Shown: positions 10,283-20,850 of the stretch, in pieces
Position numbering within the stretch: position 1 is the stretch's first letter
Layout of the letters: every line of letters begins with the position of its first letter
DNA from: Aporrectodea caliginosa
Taxonomy: Eukaryota; Annelida; Clitellata; Crassiclitellata; Lumbricidae
Direction of reading: 5' to 3'
Length of the DNA stretch: 64,000 nucleotides
NCBI GenBank assembly: GCA_020284085.1
Contig: JACEVL010000210.1
Location: forward strand, 457,001 to 521,000
Notes under the pieces: generated by a model
Databases searched by the model: none
Seen by the model: the letters and a program-made list of their open reading frames with translations, nothing else
Told to the model about the DNA's origin: nothing
Translations under genes and position numbers: made by a program

Positions 10283-13200
10283 TTAACAGTAAAAAGAATT
10301 CCAAAGGAAATTGAGTCTTTACCTAACAGGATTGTTAGATCAAGGCATAATGACAACAGAGTTAATGCACAGAATGCTTTTGACCCATATTCTGATGCAA
10401 CACAAGACACTGTGTTCCATGAAACACAGTTGCCTCAAGCAAAAGTATGGTCACAACGCAAGAGGAAATTTAAAAACAAAAAGCGCTTTACATCTCCTAA
10501 ACAAGTGTCTAAAGTAAATTCAAAAGCTTTTACACCAAAATTTAACAGGCAAACTGAACATTGTCAACATTTTAATACTGAAAGCCAACATTTTGAAACG
10601 GACAAGCTTCCTTCACGGTGTAACAGATGTGCACGCATTCATGATGCGCACTTCTGTCCAGCAATAGGAGCTATATGCAAGCGATGCAATATGAGAAACC
10701 ATTTTGCACGTGCTTGTCGTAGTTGTAAATTTGTTGCTAGCAATGGCAATAAGCTTGTTACACAGGTTAGGTCGAACAAAAGAAATTGTCATCCACTGAG
10801 GAATGACAGTGACCGAGTAAAGCCATCTCAACCGAGGTGTTACACGCAGTCACAGATTGACAGCCTGACTTCTACGCAAGGTAAAGGTAATGGACCGTCT
10901 GATGCAACGCTGTCAATGCATCATGCTGGGGCAATTTCTGTGTTTGTTTATGGCAAGCAGAAGTTTGCACAGCTCGATACGGGTTCCGAGATCAGTGCGG
11001 TGTCTGTTGATTTTCTGAAGGAATTACCTAGTCATAGGAAACTGGACACTAGTGTCACAGCACATTTATGTAGCGCCAACAAAGAAAAGCTTAAGGTGTT
11101 AGGACAAGTTGAGATTCCTTTGCATTTGAATGGATTGAAGGTGAATTTTAAATTCTTAGTAATCTCTAATCTGTGTCACGAAATCTTGATCGGCGACAAT
11201 TTTTTGAGGTACACTAATGCTAACATAAATTATGCAAATAAGACTGTTACGTTTTATGATAAGTTAGTAACGTTGAGTTTAAGGTCTAGAGTAGATCAGA
11301 TCCACGATCCTGTTTTACAGTTAGCGGCTAATGTCACAATAGCTCCTGGGTGTGCAACTTTAATACCAATAGAGATTCCAAAAGAATATGTCAACACAGA
11401 TGCCATAATTCAACCACTGGAAGCCAGTCCAAATCAAAAATATCAGGTGGCACGAATTTTGGTTCATCCGACAACTAGGTCATCCGTTGTTCATGTGTTG
11501 AATACGACAAGTTCTGAGTTAGTGATTTCAAGTGATAGACCGATAGCATCAATCACAGCTGCGGATCCAGCTACAGTGCCACCAATCACCTCGACTTCAT
11601 CAAGCCAGCCAGTTGACACTTCACCCTTAGACTCAGACACTCGTGATGCAATGCTTAAAGACTTGGGAATTCAAATTGACCACAGTCATCTCTCAAAAGA
11701 CCAAGTCGAACAACTCTCAATCCTACTATGTCGCAACAGAAAAGTCTTTGCGAAAGATTTGTCTGAAATTCCAGGAACTGACTTGGTCACACATTCTATC
11801 CCCACGGTGGGCCTACCAACACGACAAAGGGCCTATCGTCATAGTCCAGAGGCTAGAGCTGAAATCTCACGTCAAACAAAAGAGATGTTAAAAAGTCAGA
11901 TAATTTCGGAGTCATTCTCATTGTGGGCCAGTCCAGTACTGCTCGTGTCAAAGAAGGCAGATCAGTCACCTAGATTTGTGGTGGACCTTCGGGCCTTGAA
12001 CAAGCAAACCGTGGCTATCGCATTCCCACTTCCTTCTTTGGAACAAGTTTTAGATGTTATGAGTGATAACCATCCGTCGTATTTCACAGCGCTCGACCTG
12101 AAAAGTGGATATTTCCAAATAAAGATGCATCCAGATTCTAGAGAAAAGACAACGTTTATTACACACGAGGGAACTTACTGCTTTAATCGGATGTGTTTTG
12201 GATTGTGCAATGCCGCACAAAGCTTCCAGCACCTTATGCAGACTGTTTTTAAAGGAGAACTGTATAGATATACTTTGGTATATATAGATGATATATTAAT
12301 CTTTTCCAAATCGTTTGAAGAACATTTAGAACACTTGCAGGTTGTCTTCACTCGTCTCCTGGACGCCAAGTTACGGTTACATCCATCCAAGTGCACCTGG
12401 GCGAGCCACGAAGTGTCATTCTTAGGACATCGTCTTTCATCGCAGGGCGTGTCCGTAGACCAAAGCAAAGTAGAACGAGTCGAATCCTTTCCAAGACCGC
12501 AGAATGTGACACAATTAAGACAATTCCTTGGACTCTGTAATTATTATCGTCGTTTTGTCAAGGGTTATTCTCAAATTGCAGTGTCACTCAATGAACTGTT
12601 AAGAAAAGACACAAAATTCCTGTGGACAGATACTTGTGAGACAGCATTTGGAGACCTGAAGGCTGCTCTTGCAAAGACACCCATACTAGCCTATGCAAAT
12701 ATGAATAAGCCATTCACTTTGACGACTGATGCTAGTAATAAGGCCATAGCCTACATATTAAGCCAAGCAGATTCAAATGGGAGACAAGTGCCGTTGTCGT
12801 TTGGAAGCCGTGCTTTACGTCAACAAGAGAGAAACTACATGATATGCGAGGCTGAGTGTTTAGCAGTTGTTGAAGGAATTCGACAGTTCCATCCTTATTT
12901 GGTTGGGAGACATTTTGAAGTCATCACTGACAACCTCAGCTTACAATGGTTACAGCAGATCCGGGCAAGTCATGGGAGGTTAAGTCGTTGGTCGTTGCTT
13001 CTTCAGGGCTACAACTTCACCATCAAGTACCGGGCAGGTAGAGAGAATTCTGCTGCGGATGCTCTCTCAAGAGTGGATCTTCCAGATCCAGGTCCAGTAA
13101 GTCCTAATGATGAATTTCTGAATGATAACATATATATGACAAACATTAATCATTGTGACAGTACAGGTTCTGTAGAAGTGTTCTTTGAATATCATGAGCC

Positions 13201-15004
13201 CATGCAGACAATTGCTCCTGTTGTGCAAAATGACAATTCTGATGATGCTGTTGACTCTGATACTCAATTCTGTGATTTCTCAGTCTTCGATGGCATAGAC
13301 CTAGCTTCATCTCAAAGACGCTGTTCTGAACTGAAACCTCTGATTGACTATTTAGAATCAGACACGTTGCCAGAGGACAATGTAGAGGCTCGAAAACTGA
13401 TTTTACATGCAGATCAGCATAGTTTAAGGGATGGCCTACTTTTTCATCATTACCAACCCAGATCTAAAAACATTGCCAAGGTAAAGCCTTTGATTAGTCA
13501 ACTGGTCGTGCCAAGCTCTCTGCGTCAACAAGTGCTACATGCCTGTCACGAAGAGTTAGCTCATCCAGGTCACGAGAGGTGTTATGTGGTTATGCGTCAG
13601 AGATTCTTTTGGAGAAATATGTATAACGATTCATTAAACTACATAGCTTCATGTACTATTTGTCAGCAATCAAAAAGACCAATCCATCCGACAAAAGCTT
13701 CGCTGAATCCGCTTCCAATAGAAGAGGTATTCGGTCGTTGGAGTATGGACTTTGCAGGGGAACTGCCAGTGACAGCAGCCGGTAACAAACATGTTCTCTT
13801 ACTGGTAGAGACAACCACTAAGTGGCCGGAGATGTTTGCTCTTCCTAATCAAAAAGCTGAAACAGTTGCTCAAGTTTTGTATGATAACATTTTCACGAGA
13901 TATGGACCTCCAACTTCCATCTTGTCAGATCGAGGACAAAATTTCATGTCTACGCTAGTGTCTGAAGTTTGCAAAAGATTTAACGTTAAAAGAACTCTCA
14001 CATCTAGTTACCACGCTCAGACAAATTCTCAAGCTGAAAGATACTTCTCATCATTGTGGCAGTCGTTAAGAGCACATGGTCTCAAGCAGAAAGAGTGGGA
14101 CACAGCCTTGTCCACCATTCTGTATGCTCACAGAGCCACTCCTTCAACCTCGAGCACACATTTTAGTCCAGCGTTTTTATTGTATGGTCGAGAGATAAAA
14201 CTACCAATGGAGCAAGCCTTAGTTCCAGCCAAAACAGGAAAGGTAACGGCTGACAACTATATCAAAGAATTACTACCAAAATTAGAGATGGCTAGAGAAA
14301 TTGCTAAATCCAATGTAGAAGAGGCACAAAAGCGTTACAAAGCACAATATGATAAAACTCAAAGACCAGCAATATATGAACCAGGGACCTACGTTTGGCT
14401 ACATAATCCTCACACAGCGAAAGGTGACTCTCCTAAATTACGACGCAAGTACGAAGGTCCTTATTATGTGGTTCAGAGATCGGACAAGGACACATACATT
14501 CTAAGAGACGCCAAGACCAACAAGAAGCATCATAGTCCTGTGCATGTCAACAGGTTAAGGTTGCACGTAGATGACAGAGATATTCTTTTTTCTAAGTTTG
14601 AAGATTTAGGCCTCAGAAATAATGAACCTTCGACTGATGCAACAGATGTCATTGACTCTACAGAAGACACAAATCTGCAGCCGGCACCAGTCATCCCAGA
14701 TGCACAGGATGACACTGTAAGGGACAACCTTAGTCCAGACACAGTGGATGATGGCAAAGATAACGGTCTAGATGTAGGGCAGACCAACACTTCGAATACA
14801 CAGAATACAGGTCCAGATTGGCATGCCGTTACACGACTGATGGCTTCTAAGTTTATTAAAGGACAGCGTTATTTCAAAGTACTCTGGGAAGACAGGACTT
14901 ATCCTCCGTCATGGCAACATGAGGATGATGTATCTGATGCTTTGAAACATGCATTTTATATAACGCACACCAAAGCTGGTAAAAGACGTAAACGCAAGCT
15001 GTAA
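10247..15004 (+). CDS. Ty3/gypsy gag-pol polyprotein with chromodomain (5'-truncated)
   Basis: One uninterrupted 1,585-codon frame. In order: two zinc knuckles (~124-160; the second a canonical CX2CX4HX4C, the first with X3 before the histidine), an aspartic protease with AQLDTGSEISAVS (~243), reverse transcriptase with FVVDLRALNKQ (~576) and VYIDDILIFSKS (~677), RNase H from TTDASNKA (~825), and integrase with an H-H-C-C zinc site (~1100-1140) and a D, D35E core (MDFAG ~1167, SDRGQNF ~1227, QAERY ~1263). A chromodomain-like end (YFKVLWEDRTYPPSW, ~1540) would steer integration to particular chromatin. The capsid part of gag is missing and the first ~13 codons come from the adjoining TIR element, so 10247 is not the original start. 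Clade beyond 'chromodomain Ty3-like' is uncertain. Confidence 0.9.
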   Translation: MSYGKWEGAFVRLTVKRIPKEIESLPNRIVRSRHNDNRVNAQNAFDPYSDATQDTVFHETQLPQAKVWSQRKRKFKNKKRFTSPKQVSKVNSKAFTPKFNRQTEHCQHFNTESQHFETDKLPSRCNRCARIHDAHFCPAIGAICKRCNMRNHFARACRSCKFVASNGNKLVTQVRSNKRNCHPLRNDSDRVKPSQPRCYTQSQIDSLTSTQGKGNGPSDATLSMHHAGAISVFVYGKQKFAQLDTGSEISAVSVDFLKELPSHRKLDTSVTAHLCSANKEKLKVLGQVEIPLHLNGLKVNFKFLVISNLCHEILIGDNFLRYTNANINYANKTVTFYDKLVTLSLRSRVDQIHDPVLQLAANVTIAPGCATLIPIEIPKEYVNTDAIIQPLEASPNQKYQVARILVHPTTRSSVVHVLNTTSSELVISSDRPIASITAADPATVPPITSTSSSQPVDTSPLDSDTRDAMLKDLGIQIDHSHLSKDQVEQLSILLCRNRKVFAKDLSEIPGTDLVTHSIPTVGLPTRQRAYRHSPEARAEISRQTKEMLKSQIISESFSLWASPVLLVSKKADQSPRFVVDLRALNKQTVAIAFPLPSLEQVLDVMSDNHPSYFTALDLKSGYFQIKMHPDSREKTTFITHEGTYCFNRMCFGLCNAAQSFQHLMQTVFKGELYRYTLVYIDDILIFSKSFEEHLEHLQVVFTRLLDAKLRLHPSKCTWASHEVSFLGHRLSSQGVSVDQSKVERVESFPRPQNVTQLRQFLGLCNYYRRFVKGYSQIAVSLNELLRKDTKFLWTDTCETAFGDLKAALAKTPILAYANMNKPFTLTTDASNKAIAYILSQADSNGRQVPLSFGSRALRQQERNYMICEAECLAVVEGIRQFHPYLVGRHFEVITDNLSLQWLQQIRASHGRLSRWSLLLQGYNFTIKYRAGRENSAADALSRVDLPDPGPVSPNDEFLNDNIYMTNINHCDSTGSVEVFFEYHEPMQTIAPVVQNDNSDDAVDSDTQFCDFSVFDGIDLASSQRRCSELKPLIDYLESDTLPEDNVEARKLILHADQHSLRDGLLFHHYQPRSKNIAKVKPLISQLVVPSSLRQQVLHACHEELAHPGHERCYVVMRQRFFWRNMYNDSLNYIASCTICQQSKRPIHPTKASLNPLPIEEVFGRWSMDFAGELPVTAAGNKHVLLLVETTTKWPEMFALPNQKAETVAQVLYDNIFTRYGPPTSILSDRGQNFMSTLVSEVCKRFNVKRTLTSSYHAQTNSQAERYFSSLWQSLRAHGLKQKEWDTALSTILYAHRATPSTSSTHFSPAFLLYGREIKLPMEQALVPAKTGKVTADNYIKELLPKLEMAREIAKSNVEEAQKRYKAQYDKTQRPAIYEPGTYVWLHNPHTAKGDSPKLRRKYEGPYYVVQRSDKDTYILRDAKTNKKHHSPVHVNRLRLHVDDRDILFSKFEDLGLRNNEPSTDATDVIDSTEDTNLQPAPVIPDAQDDTVRDNLSPDTVDDGKDNGLDVGQTNTSNTQNTGPDWHAVTRLMASKFIKGQRYFKVLWEDRTYPPSWQHEDDVSDALKHAFYITHTKAGKRRKRKL

Positions 15005-16797
15005 AACAGACAACCTAAGGGTAGCAAATCACTCAAATTTATAAGCACACCATTGCTGAAGATTTGAAATGTTATGACTAAATTTAGTCCCAAGATTTGA
15101 AAAAGGAAAGAATTTTATCGAAAGGAGAGGCCTCTCCAATGAATTTTATAAGATCTAAGACAGTACATTTAGAGAAATTTTAGAACGTAAGGGGACGCCT
15201 TTATTGTTCTTAAACATTTACATCTAATTCTCATTGTATGTTTTGGGCTTTAAAAATTTAAAATGATAATATTCTTTTACTCTGAAGAAATTTTTATACT
15301 TGCAGTTGGACTGTATGTGTCATATTTCCTAGGAGAAACAGGTTACTTAATCTTAGATCTGATCAAATCTATGATAACATGATTTAAAGTCGTTACAGTT
15401 TTACACGTTGTGCATTATTATGTTATATTACAGATGTGATTGAAATATAGACCTATATTTTGATTGGCATAGGTTACATTATTACAGAGGCAGAGTTACA
15501 CGTTTTACAGGAGTAAGAGGTTACAGGATTACCATGATCCGTTGATTGTAACGTGACTACTTTGAAAGTTGTGTAAGGTGAGGTAATGTTTACCACCACG
15601 TAAACAAAGAGTGGTATGAGTTTAACTTTGTATAGGATGCCAAACCAAAGGCATGATGGAAAGAAGTCAGAAGCATGTTTAAATTTTTGCACTGACATAA
15701 GTCTTTATATTATGAGTATTTTTGTGAGATTATTTTTAGATGGAATAACAGGCCCGGCTTTATTATGTAGTTATGTAGCACCTTAAGGATTACAAGTGTT
15801 ATGACAGGTGAAATGACTTTTCTGAACTCTTATGGTTCAATTACAGTGATAAAACAGTTTGTTTACTTTTTGTGGAGGTGACCTAGTTACTAATTCAAGT
15901 GTATTTGAACAGTGGATCATAGAATTTCATTGACCACCAAAGTCAAGATTGCTTGCTCTTATGTACAGAATTATTGTGTATGGTAGAATATACAAGGTTA
16001 ATTGATTACTTGTGTCATTTTACAGATTTCTAATATATTGTGTTTATTCTGTTGTTTACATTTATTTTGATGTCAGTATTAAGCATTTGATTTTTAGCTC
16101 CATCCACTCAAGGAAGATTATGCACAGGTTCACTGAAGAGTTCGAACTCATATCAGGACGTGCTCAGATTTTGTGGGATTGCTCACTAATGCTTACAGGG
16201 ATTTTTTATAGGTGAACGCGCAATCCACGCATGGGATTAGAGGTCATGCATCCAAATGTCCGCAGTCATATTTTATTGTAGTAATAATTTACTAATACTT
16301 ATGTGTGTTTTTTGTTTTCATATGGAGGAAAGGCTTCTTCATGACGCTGATCCTTGACGATGAAAGAAGAATCGAAACAACTCGACGAGCTAACAAAATT
16401 CTCGATGGCTGTTCATACATACGTCATCTCGTCGCAGTTACATTTTACCCACGATTCTTTTCCTCGTCTGAACATGGAGTACAATTCAAGAGCGTTTTAC
16501 ACGTGCTGAACTTACTCCAAACCCCAATTCAAAGGAACAGCGTTCTCCCAAGGCCTTTCTTCCAGTCGTTACCCATAGTTTTGTTCAAAATTATCACTTT
16601 ACGGTCGTCCTATTTTTCGTCACGAGATTGTGACACAGTTTCTTCGTATTCATATGTTATCGTTACGTCATACAGTCTGACATTATTGAAGACTTGAGAT
16701 TATTCGATTCTTTTCATTGAGATTTTGTTTGCATTTTTGAAGCTTTACAAATATTATGGACACTTAACATTTTTACATTTTAACACTAGGTCTAACT
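15005..16797 (+). other. Long 3' non-coding part of the Ty3 element
   Basis: AT-rich sequence after the pol stop with no conserved domain. A 130-codon frame at 16305-16697 has no recognisable family and no good context; it could be a lineage-specific extra frame or chance. I see no second copy of this stretch before the pol frame, so a 5' LTR cannot be confirmed. Confidence 0.4.
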
Positions 16798-17592
16798 TCT
16801 GTAGCGTCACACCAGAATTAATTTCAGATCGGGACGATCTGAGCTGGAGAGGCGAGAGTAGTATAACAGAGAAGAAATAGGAGCTATATAAAGAAGACAG
16901 TAGGAAAACAGGATGGGTAGAGACAGCAGTCATGATGATCAGTTTTGTGTTCGACAGACCAGAGTGAGTCAGGCTGAGTTATTAATAGAATTATTTCGAG
17001 GTAGTCTTAGCAACAAGGATAGGTCGGGTAACAAGATACAGTTTGAGGGGAAAACATTGCTACCACTACAAGCACAGCTTGACCAGGCAGGGTATTAGTG
17101 AGAGGCAGATGTACACATAGACTTGGCAGAAACCGCTTAGATAAAAATAGTTTTCCTGGGTAAGCTAGAGCGAGCAGTAGTCAGACAAAGAAATGAATCA
17201 GGAATAGGATGTGCTAGTAGCCGGCTGACCAGTGGTACGGCCTGGAGGATCAGCGAGGAATTTAGAGGAAGAGGATATGCCAGGAAGCCACTGGGCCAAA
17301 CTGAACCAAGGAGAGAATTAATTTTAAGTATCGGGCAGAAAGATAGAAAGTCAGTTGGGGATGCGGAGTCGAACGTGGAACATCTGACGAGACGGACGCT
17401 GGAGAAGACGATAGAGGGAGATGGGGAAGGAACGGAGAAACCAGAACAACGGACAGAGGATAGGAAAAGAAATGTTAAGATAAGTGATGGAGTTTAATTA
17501 TTATTATTATTTTACTGTCTGGTATTATTATCTTTAACATTCTAATCATCATCATCATTACTAATATCCTTTAAGCGAGTTGCTCTTGTGAC
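16798..17592 (+). repeat. Possible 3' LTR
   Basis: Begins TGTAGCGTCACACC and ends GTGACGCTA, an inverted pair like those closing Ty3-type LTRs. A TATA-like GCTATATAAAG lies near 16880. The matching 5' LTR is absent and the region just upstream is not a clear polypurine tract, so the assignment rests on the ends only. Confidence 0.35.
16913..17098 (+). other. Short open frame downstream of TATA-like box
   Basis: A 61-codon frame beginning MGRDSSHDDQ 33 bp after the TATA-like box at ~16880. It has no known family. It may be a chance frame inside the LTR-like segment or the first codons of a leader peptide. Confidence 0.15.
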
Positions 17593-17699
17593 GCTAGTTA
17601 GATTCCCTTAAATTGTAAATTGTAACTTGCTATAATTGTGAATTTATAATAAAACATTTAAATTGAATTACGTTTTAATATCTTTAATTTAATATTTAA

Positions 17700-18640
17700 A
17701 TCAGTGTGATAATACGCTGATGATCTCCAATCTTACTTGCATTGTTCTGCAAGTGATGCTGCGAGTGCTGTCCGCTTGATGTCTCTTGCAACTGACACTC
17801 TCTCTGCCTGGCTTTCTTCAAATCGCCTGAGACTCAATCCTACTAAGACCCAGTTCATATGGCTGGGTACCCGCCAGCAGCTGGTAAAACTGGACTTTAA
17901 TCTTCTCGCTGTAGAATTTCCTCTTATTACATTCTCTACCTCAGTACGAAACCTCGGTGTCATCTTTGATCAGGAACTAAGCTTTTCCAAACACCTCTCC
18001 TCATTGTCTCCCTCCTGCTTTTACCATCTTCGTCAGCTAAGGGTTATTGCTCGCTCTCTCTCAACCTCTTCTGCCTCCACTCTTATCCATGCCTTCGTCT
18101 GCTCTCGCCTAGACTTGTTCCTCTCTCTACACTGGTCTTCCCCAAGTCCACTTATCCTCCATTGAGAGGGTCTTGCGGTCTGCGGCACGCCTTGTTGGTT
18201 CCATTCCTCGCTATGGTAGTGTTTCTTCGTACATGCATCACACCCTCCACTGGCTTCCCCTCCGGCATCGCATCCTGTATCGGCTTTGCTCTCTTGTCTG
18301 GCAATGTGTATTGGGTTCAGCTCCTCGCTATCTACGCTCCATCTTTACTCTATCTTCTTCTCTCACAGGTCGCTCAGCCCTCCGTTCCTCTTCTAGGGGT
18401 GACTTTCTGGTCCCTTTTGCCCGCACTGCTACGAAGCAGCGCCGAGCATGTTCCATCGTTGGTCCAACAACGTGGAATGACTTACCATCCTTCCTTCGCT
18501 TTTCCCCTCGTGCTCATTCTACTTCCTTCTATACACAACTGAAGACCTTTCTCTATGATCAGGCCTGGCTCGGGAGCGCCTCTGAGTAGAACCCTTAAAG
18601 AGGCGCTATATAAATTGATTGATTGATTGATTGATTGTGA
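17700..18640 (+). pseudogene. LINE reverse-transcriptase remnant starting at YADD (ATTG tail)
   Basis: The copy starts abruptly at the polymerase motif (YADDLQSYLHC, 17711-17743) and runs through NRLRLNPTKTQFIWLG (~17822), VRNLGVIFDQELSFSKHL (~17944), HWLPLRHRILYRLCSLVW (~18250) and STRGDFLVPFARTATKQ-like sequence (~18395). It has a frameshift near 18120-18170. The 3' end GGGAGCGCCTCTGAGTAG...GAGGCGCTATATAAATTGA precedes a (GATT)n tail at 18613-18638. 5' truncation is normal for abortive target-primed reverse transcription. Confidence 0.85.
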
Positions 18641-19391
18641 AGCAATTTCTTTGTTTAAATAGAAGCTGTGTTGATGAAAATAATTGTTTCCGTAAGTAGC
18701 AGATGGACCCAAGAGAACTAGTTCTTTGCCTAAATAAACGTTCCATTGATGAAAAGTATTTTTTGGTAAAATAGAAGTTTGGTCAGTTTTTTCATTAAAT
18801 GGGAGCTGGTTTGAAGAAAACCTTTTAGATGAATTGGAAGCGGAATCGATGACAGTTATAATGGACATAGGTAGACTGCTTACTTACAACGTGAAGTACG
18901 GCATTGAAGACATTCAAATAATTTACCAACCTAAACAACGGGATAACCGTCCAGCGCTGCCTTCGGAAGCTCACCTTTACCAGGAAAAGGTATCATCTGA
19001 CACCTCTGTTGAGACCGGTTTTCTGTCATGACCTGACCCTACTGAGGTCAATGAGGTAGAAATGCCGAACCCAATTCTCACGGACAGCCTGAACACCTGG
19101 TCCGTTGTTCAACATTACCAGTTTTATAATATTTCTGGTTTATCCATTGCAACAAGCAAATTAAGCATCATGCTAGTGAAGACGACTGTTCTGCCGTTAA
19201 AGAGGCTGAAGACGATAGCGAAGTTTGAACAGATGACAATCATGTCCAAAAACCTCATAAAGGAAATGTCTCACGAGACACAGATGCGATTCTCGACTTA
19301 ACAGATTCCAATGCCTCTGCAGATATGTCGAAAGGCTTCTGTTCCGATGTGACAAAACTGGCCAGTCCACGGCCCTTGTTCAGAAGGTGCC
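18641..19391 (+). other. Non-repeat stretch with interrupted frames
   Basis: Two adjacent frames (18834-19031, 19062-19301) and an open stretch ending QSTALVQKVPI (~19357-19392) lie directly before a TIR element. The minisatellite frame resumes after that element. They may be remains of one coding exon now broken by stops and an insertion, but no family is recognised. Confidence 0.3.
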
Positions 19392-19862
19392 GATAAGGGA
19401 TGAGCCGATTGGCATTTTTACCAATTTCCGATTCCGGATAGTTGGCCTGCTATTTTCGCCGATTCCGAATCCGATCCGAATAGTTAATAAAACAGAAATG
19501 AAAACAAAATCTAGCATATTTTCGCGAGATGTAATTCCAACGAGAGTTTATGCACTGAGCTATTTAAAAGAAATTAGCAATTGAACGTTTGAAACCGTAT
19601 AGCATAAGAATAAGACTGTACGCCATTTTTTTGACACGTCGAGTAACAATTTTATCATTTACACAGACTTACAATTAATTAAAGATTAAAGATTACCGCA
19701 AAAGGTCGCCAAAACAGGTTACAATTTCTTTATTAACGAAGGAAGAAATTGTTTTTGGTCAAAAATATTACTTTTTCTGTTTTTTAGATAATAAGGCTCA
19801 CCGCTTCCGAATAATTCCGAATAGTGCAAAATCCGGCCCGTACGGATAATCGACCCATCCAT
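19392..19862. mobile_element. hAT-like non-autonomous element
   Basis: The left end AGGGATGAGCCGATTGGCAT with CCGATTCCGAATCCGAT repeats and the right end (CCGAATAATTCCGAATAG...CGACCCATCC) are partial reverse complements. They look like the 'GGGATGnGCCGAT' ends known for hAT elements. The 8 bp next to each end do not match cleanly, so the target duplication is decayed or the limits are a few bases off. Confidence 0.5.
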
Positions 19863-19863
19863 A

Positions 19864-20418
19864 GTGTTGATTCCACAGACAGGTACAGAGCATGACAGCT
19901 ATCTGATAGGTGCAGTCGATGGTAAAGCGCTGCATGAAGTCGCTTATGGAGAGGCACTGGATCCTGTCGCCTATGGAGAGGCGCTGGATCCTGTCGCCTA
20001 TGGAGAGGCCCTGGATGATGTCGCCTATGGAGAGGCTATGGATCCTGTCGCCTATGGAGAGGCGCTGGATCCTGTCGCCTATGGAGAGGCGCTGGATGAT
20101 GTTGCCTATGGAGAGGCGCTGGATCCTGTCGCCTATGGAGAGGCGCTGGATCCTGTCGCCTATGGAGAGGCGCTGGATCCTGTCGCCTATGGAGAGGCGC
20201 TGGATGATGTCGCCTATGGAGAGGCGCTGGATCCTGTCGTCTATGGAGAGGAGCTAGTCCAGTCGCCTATGAAAAGACGCCGGATGATGTCGCCTACGGA
20301 GAGGCGATACGACTTCAACTCTCAGGGTGAAAGGTCCCATAGATGCTGTGAGAATAAAATTTTACAATATTGGACTACTAGACAAACTCTGTTGCCTCAG
20401 ACCGTTTGTAGACTCTGA
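19864..20418 (+). CDS. Unknown protein made of 9-residue repeats
   Basis: A 184-codon frame whose middle is about 12 copies of the unit VAYGEALDP, with every third or fourth unit reading DD in place of DP. No signal peptide or known domain is visible. The repeat is 27 bp, a multiple of three, so a second frame (MERRWILSP units, 19910-20257) also stays open. The openness alone therefore does not prove translation. Upstream coding-like sequence (to ~19392) suggests an exon that a transposon has split. I do not recognise the gene. Confidence 0.3.
   Translation: MLIPQTGTEHDSYLIGAVDGKALHEVAYGEALDPVAYGEALDPVAYGEALDDVAYGEAMDPVAYGEALDPVAYGEALDDVAYGEALDPVAYGEALDPVAYGEALDPVAYGEALDDVAYGEALDPVVYGEELVQSPMKRRRMMSPTERRYDFNSQGERSHRCCENKILQYWTTRQTLLPQTVCRL
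19940..20305 (+). repeat. 27 bp minisatellite, ~13-14 units
   Basis: Unit GCCTATGGAGAGGCGCTGGA plus TCCTGTC or TGATGTC. Units are nearly identical in the middle and decay at 20240-20305. The TCC and TGA variants alternate in a rough two-plus-one higher-order pattern. Confidence 0.95.
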
Positions 20419-20614
20419 GAATTCTGGTGAGGAATGTAAAGAGTAACGTAGCTCACTGATCCACACTAAACCCAACTGACTCACTCCAGCTGCGCTTAGA
20501 TCGGATTGGATAATCGTAATCGCAACTGAGCATTCAGATAGCAGACATTGTGAACGTCGGTTTATGAATGCTCGTGTACACGTATGTGTAATAATGCCTC
20601 TATCGAAACTATTA

Positions 20615-20850
20615 TGTACATTAAGGTTGACATCAACGATCCTTGCATGGCGGCCACAAGATGTCGTTAAACACTGAAAGCCACGACAAATACGATCTGC
20701 GTTAGACACCTTTACATCGCGTTTTCCTGTAGCTCTATATGGACTCGATGAATAAGAGCTGTAATATGCCAAAAACTAATCTTTGTCGGCGGCAACGGCC
20801 TATGTTGTCATAAGCTGCCGTTAAACCCTGGATCCATCCATCCATGTTGC
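20615..20850 (+). repeat. Composite short dispersed repeats
   Basis: Holds one ~150 bp repeat (AAGGTTGACATCAACG ... AAGATGTCGTTAAACACTG ... TTAGACACCTTTACATCGC ... CTATATGG, 20622-20750), also found at 31845-31995 and 32405-32560 and in part at 22919-23075. A second short repeat, GGCAACGGCC...CATAAGCTGCCGTTAAAC, follows at 20785-20835 and recurs at 41158-41208. Confidence 0.65.

Noticed and set aside
13067..13267. Antisense frames within the Ty3 pol and LINE ORF2 regions
   Set aside because: They are shadows of strongly conserved domains on the plus strand and contain no motifs.
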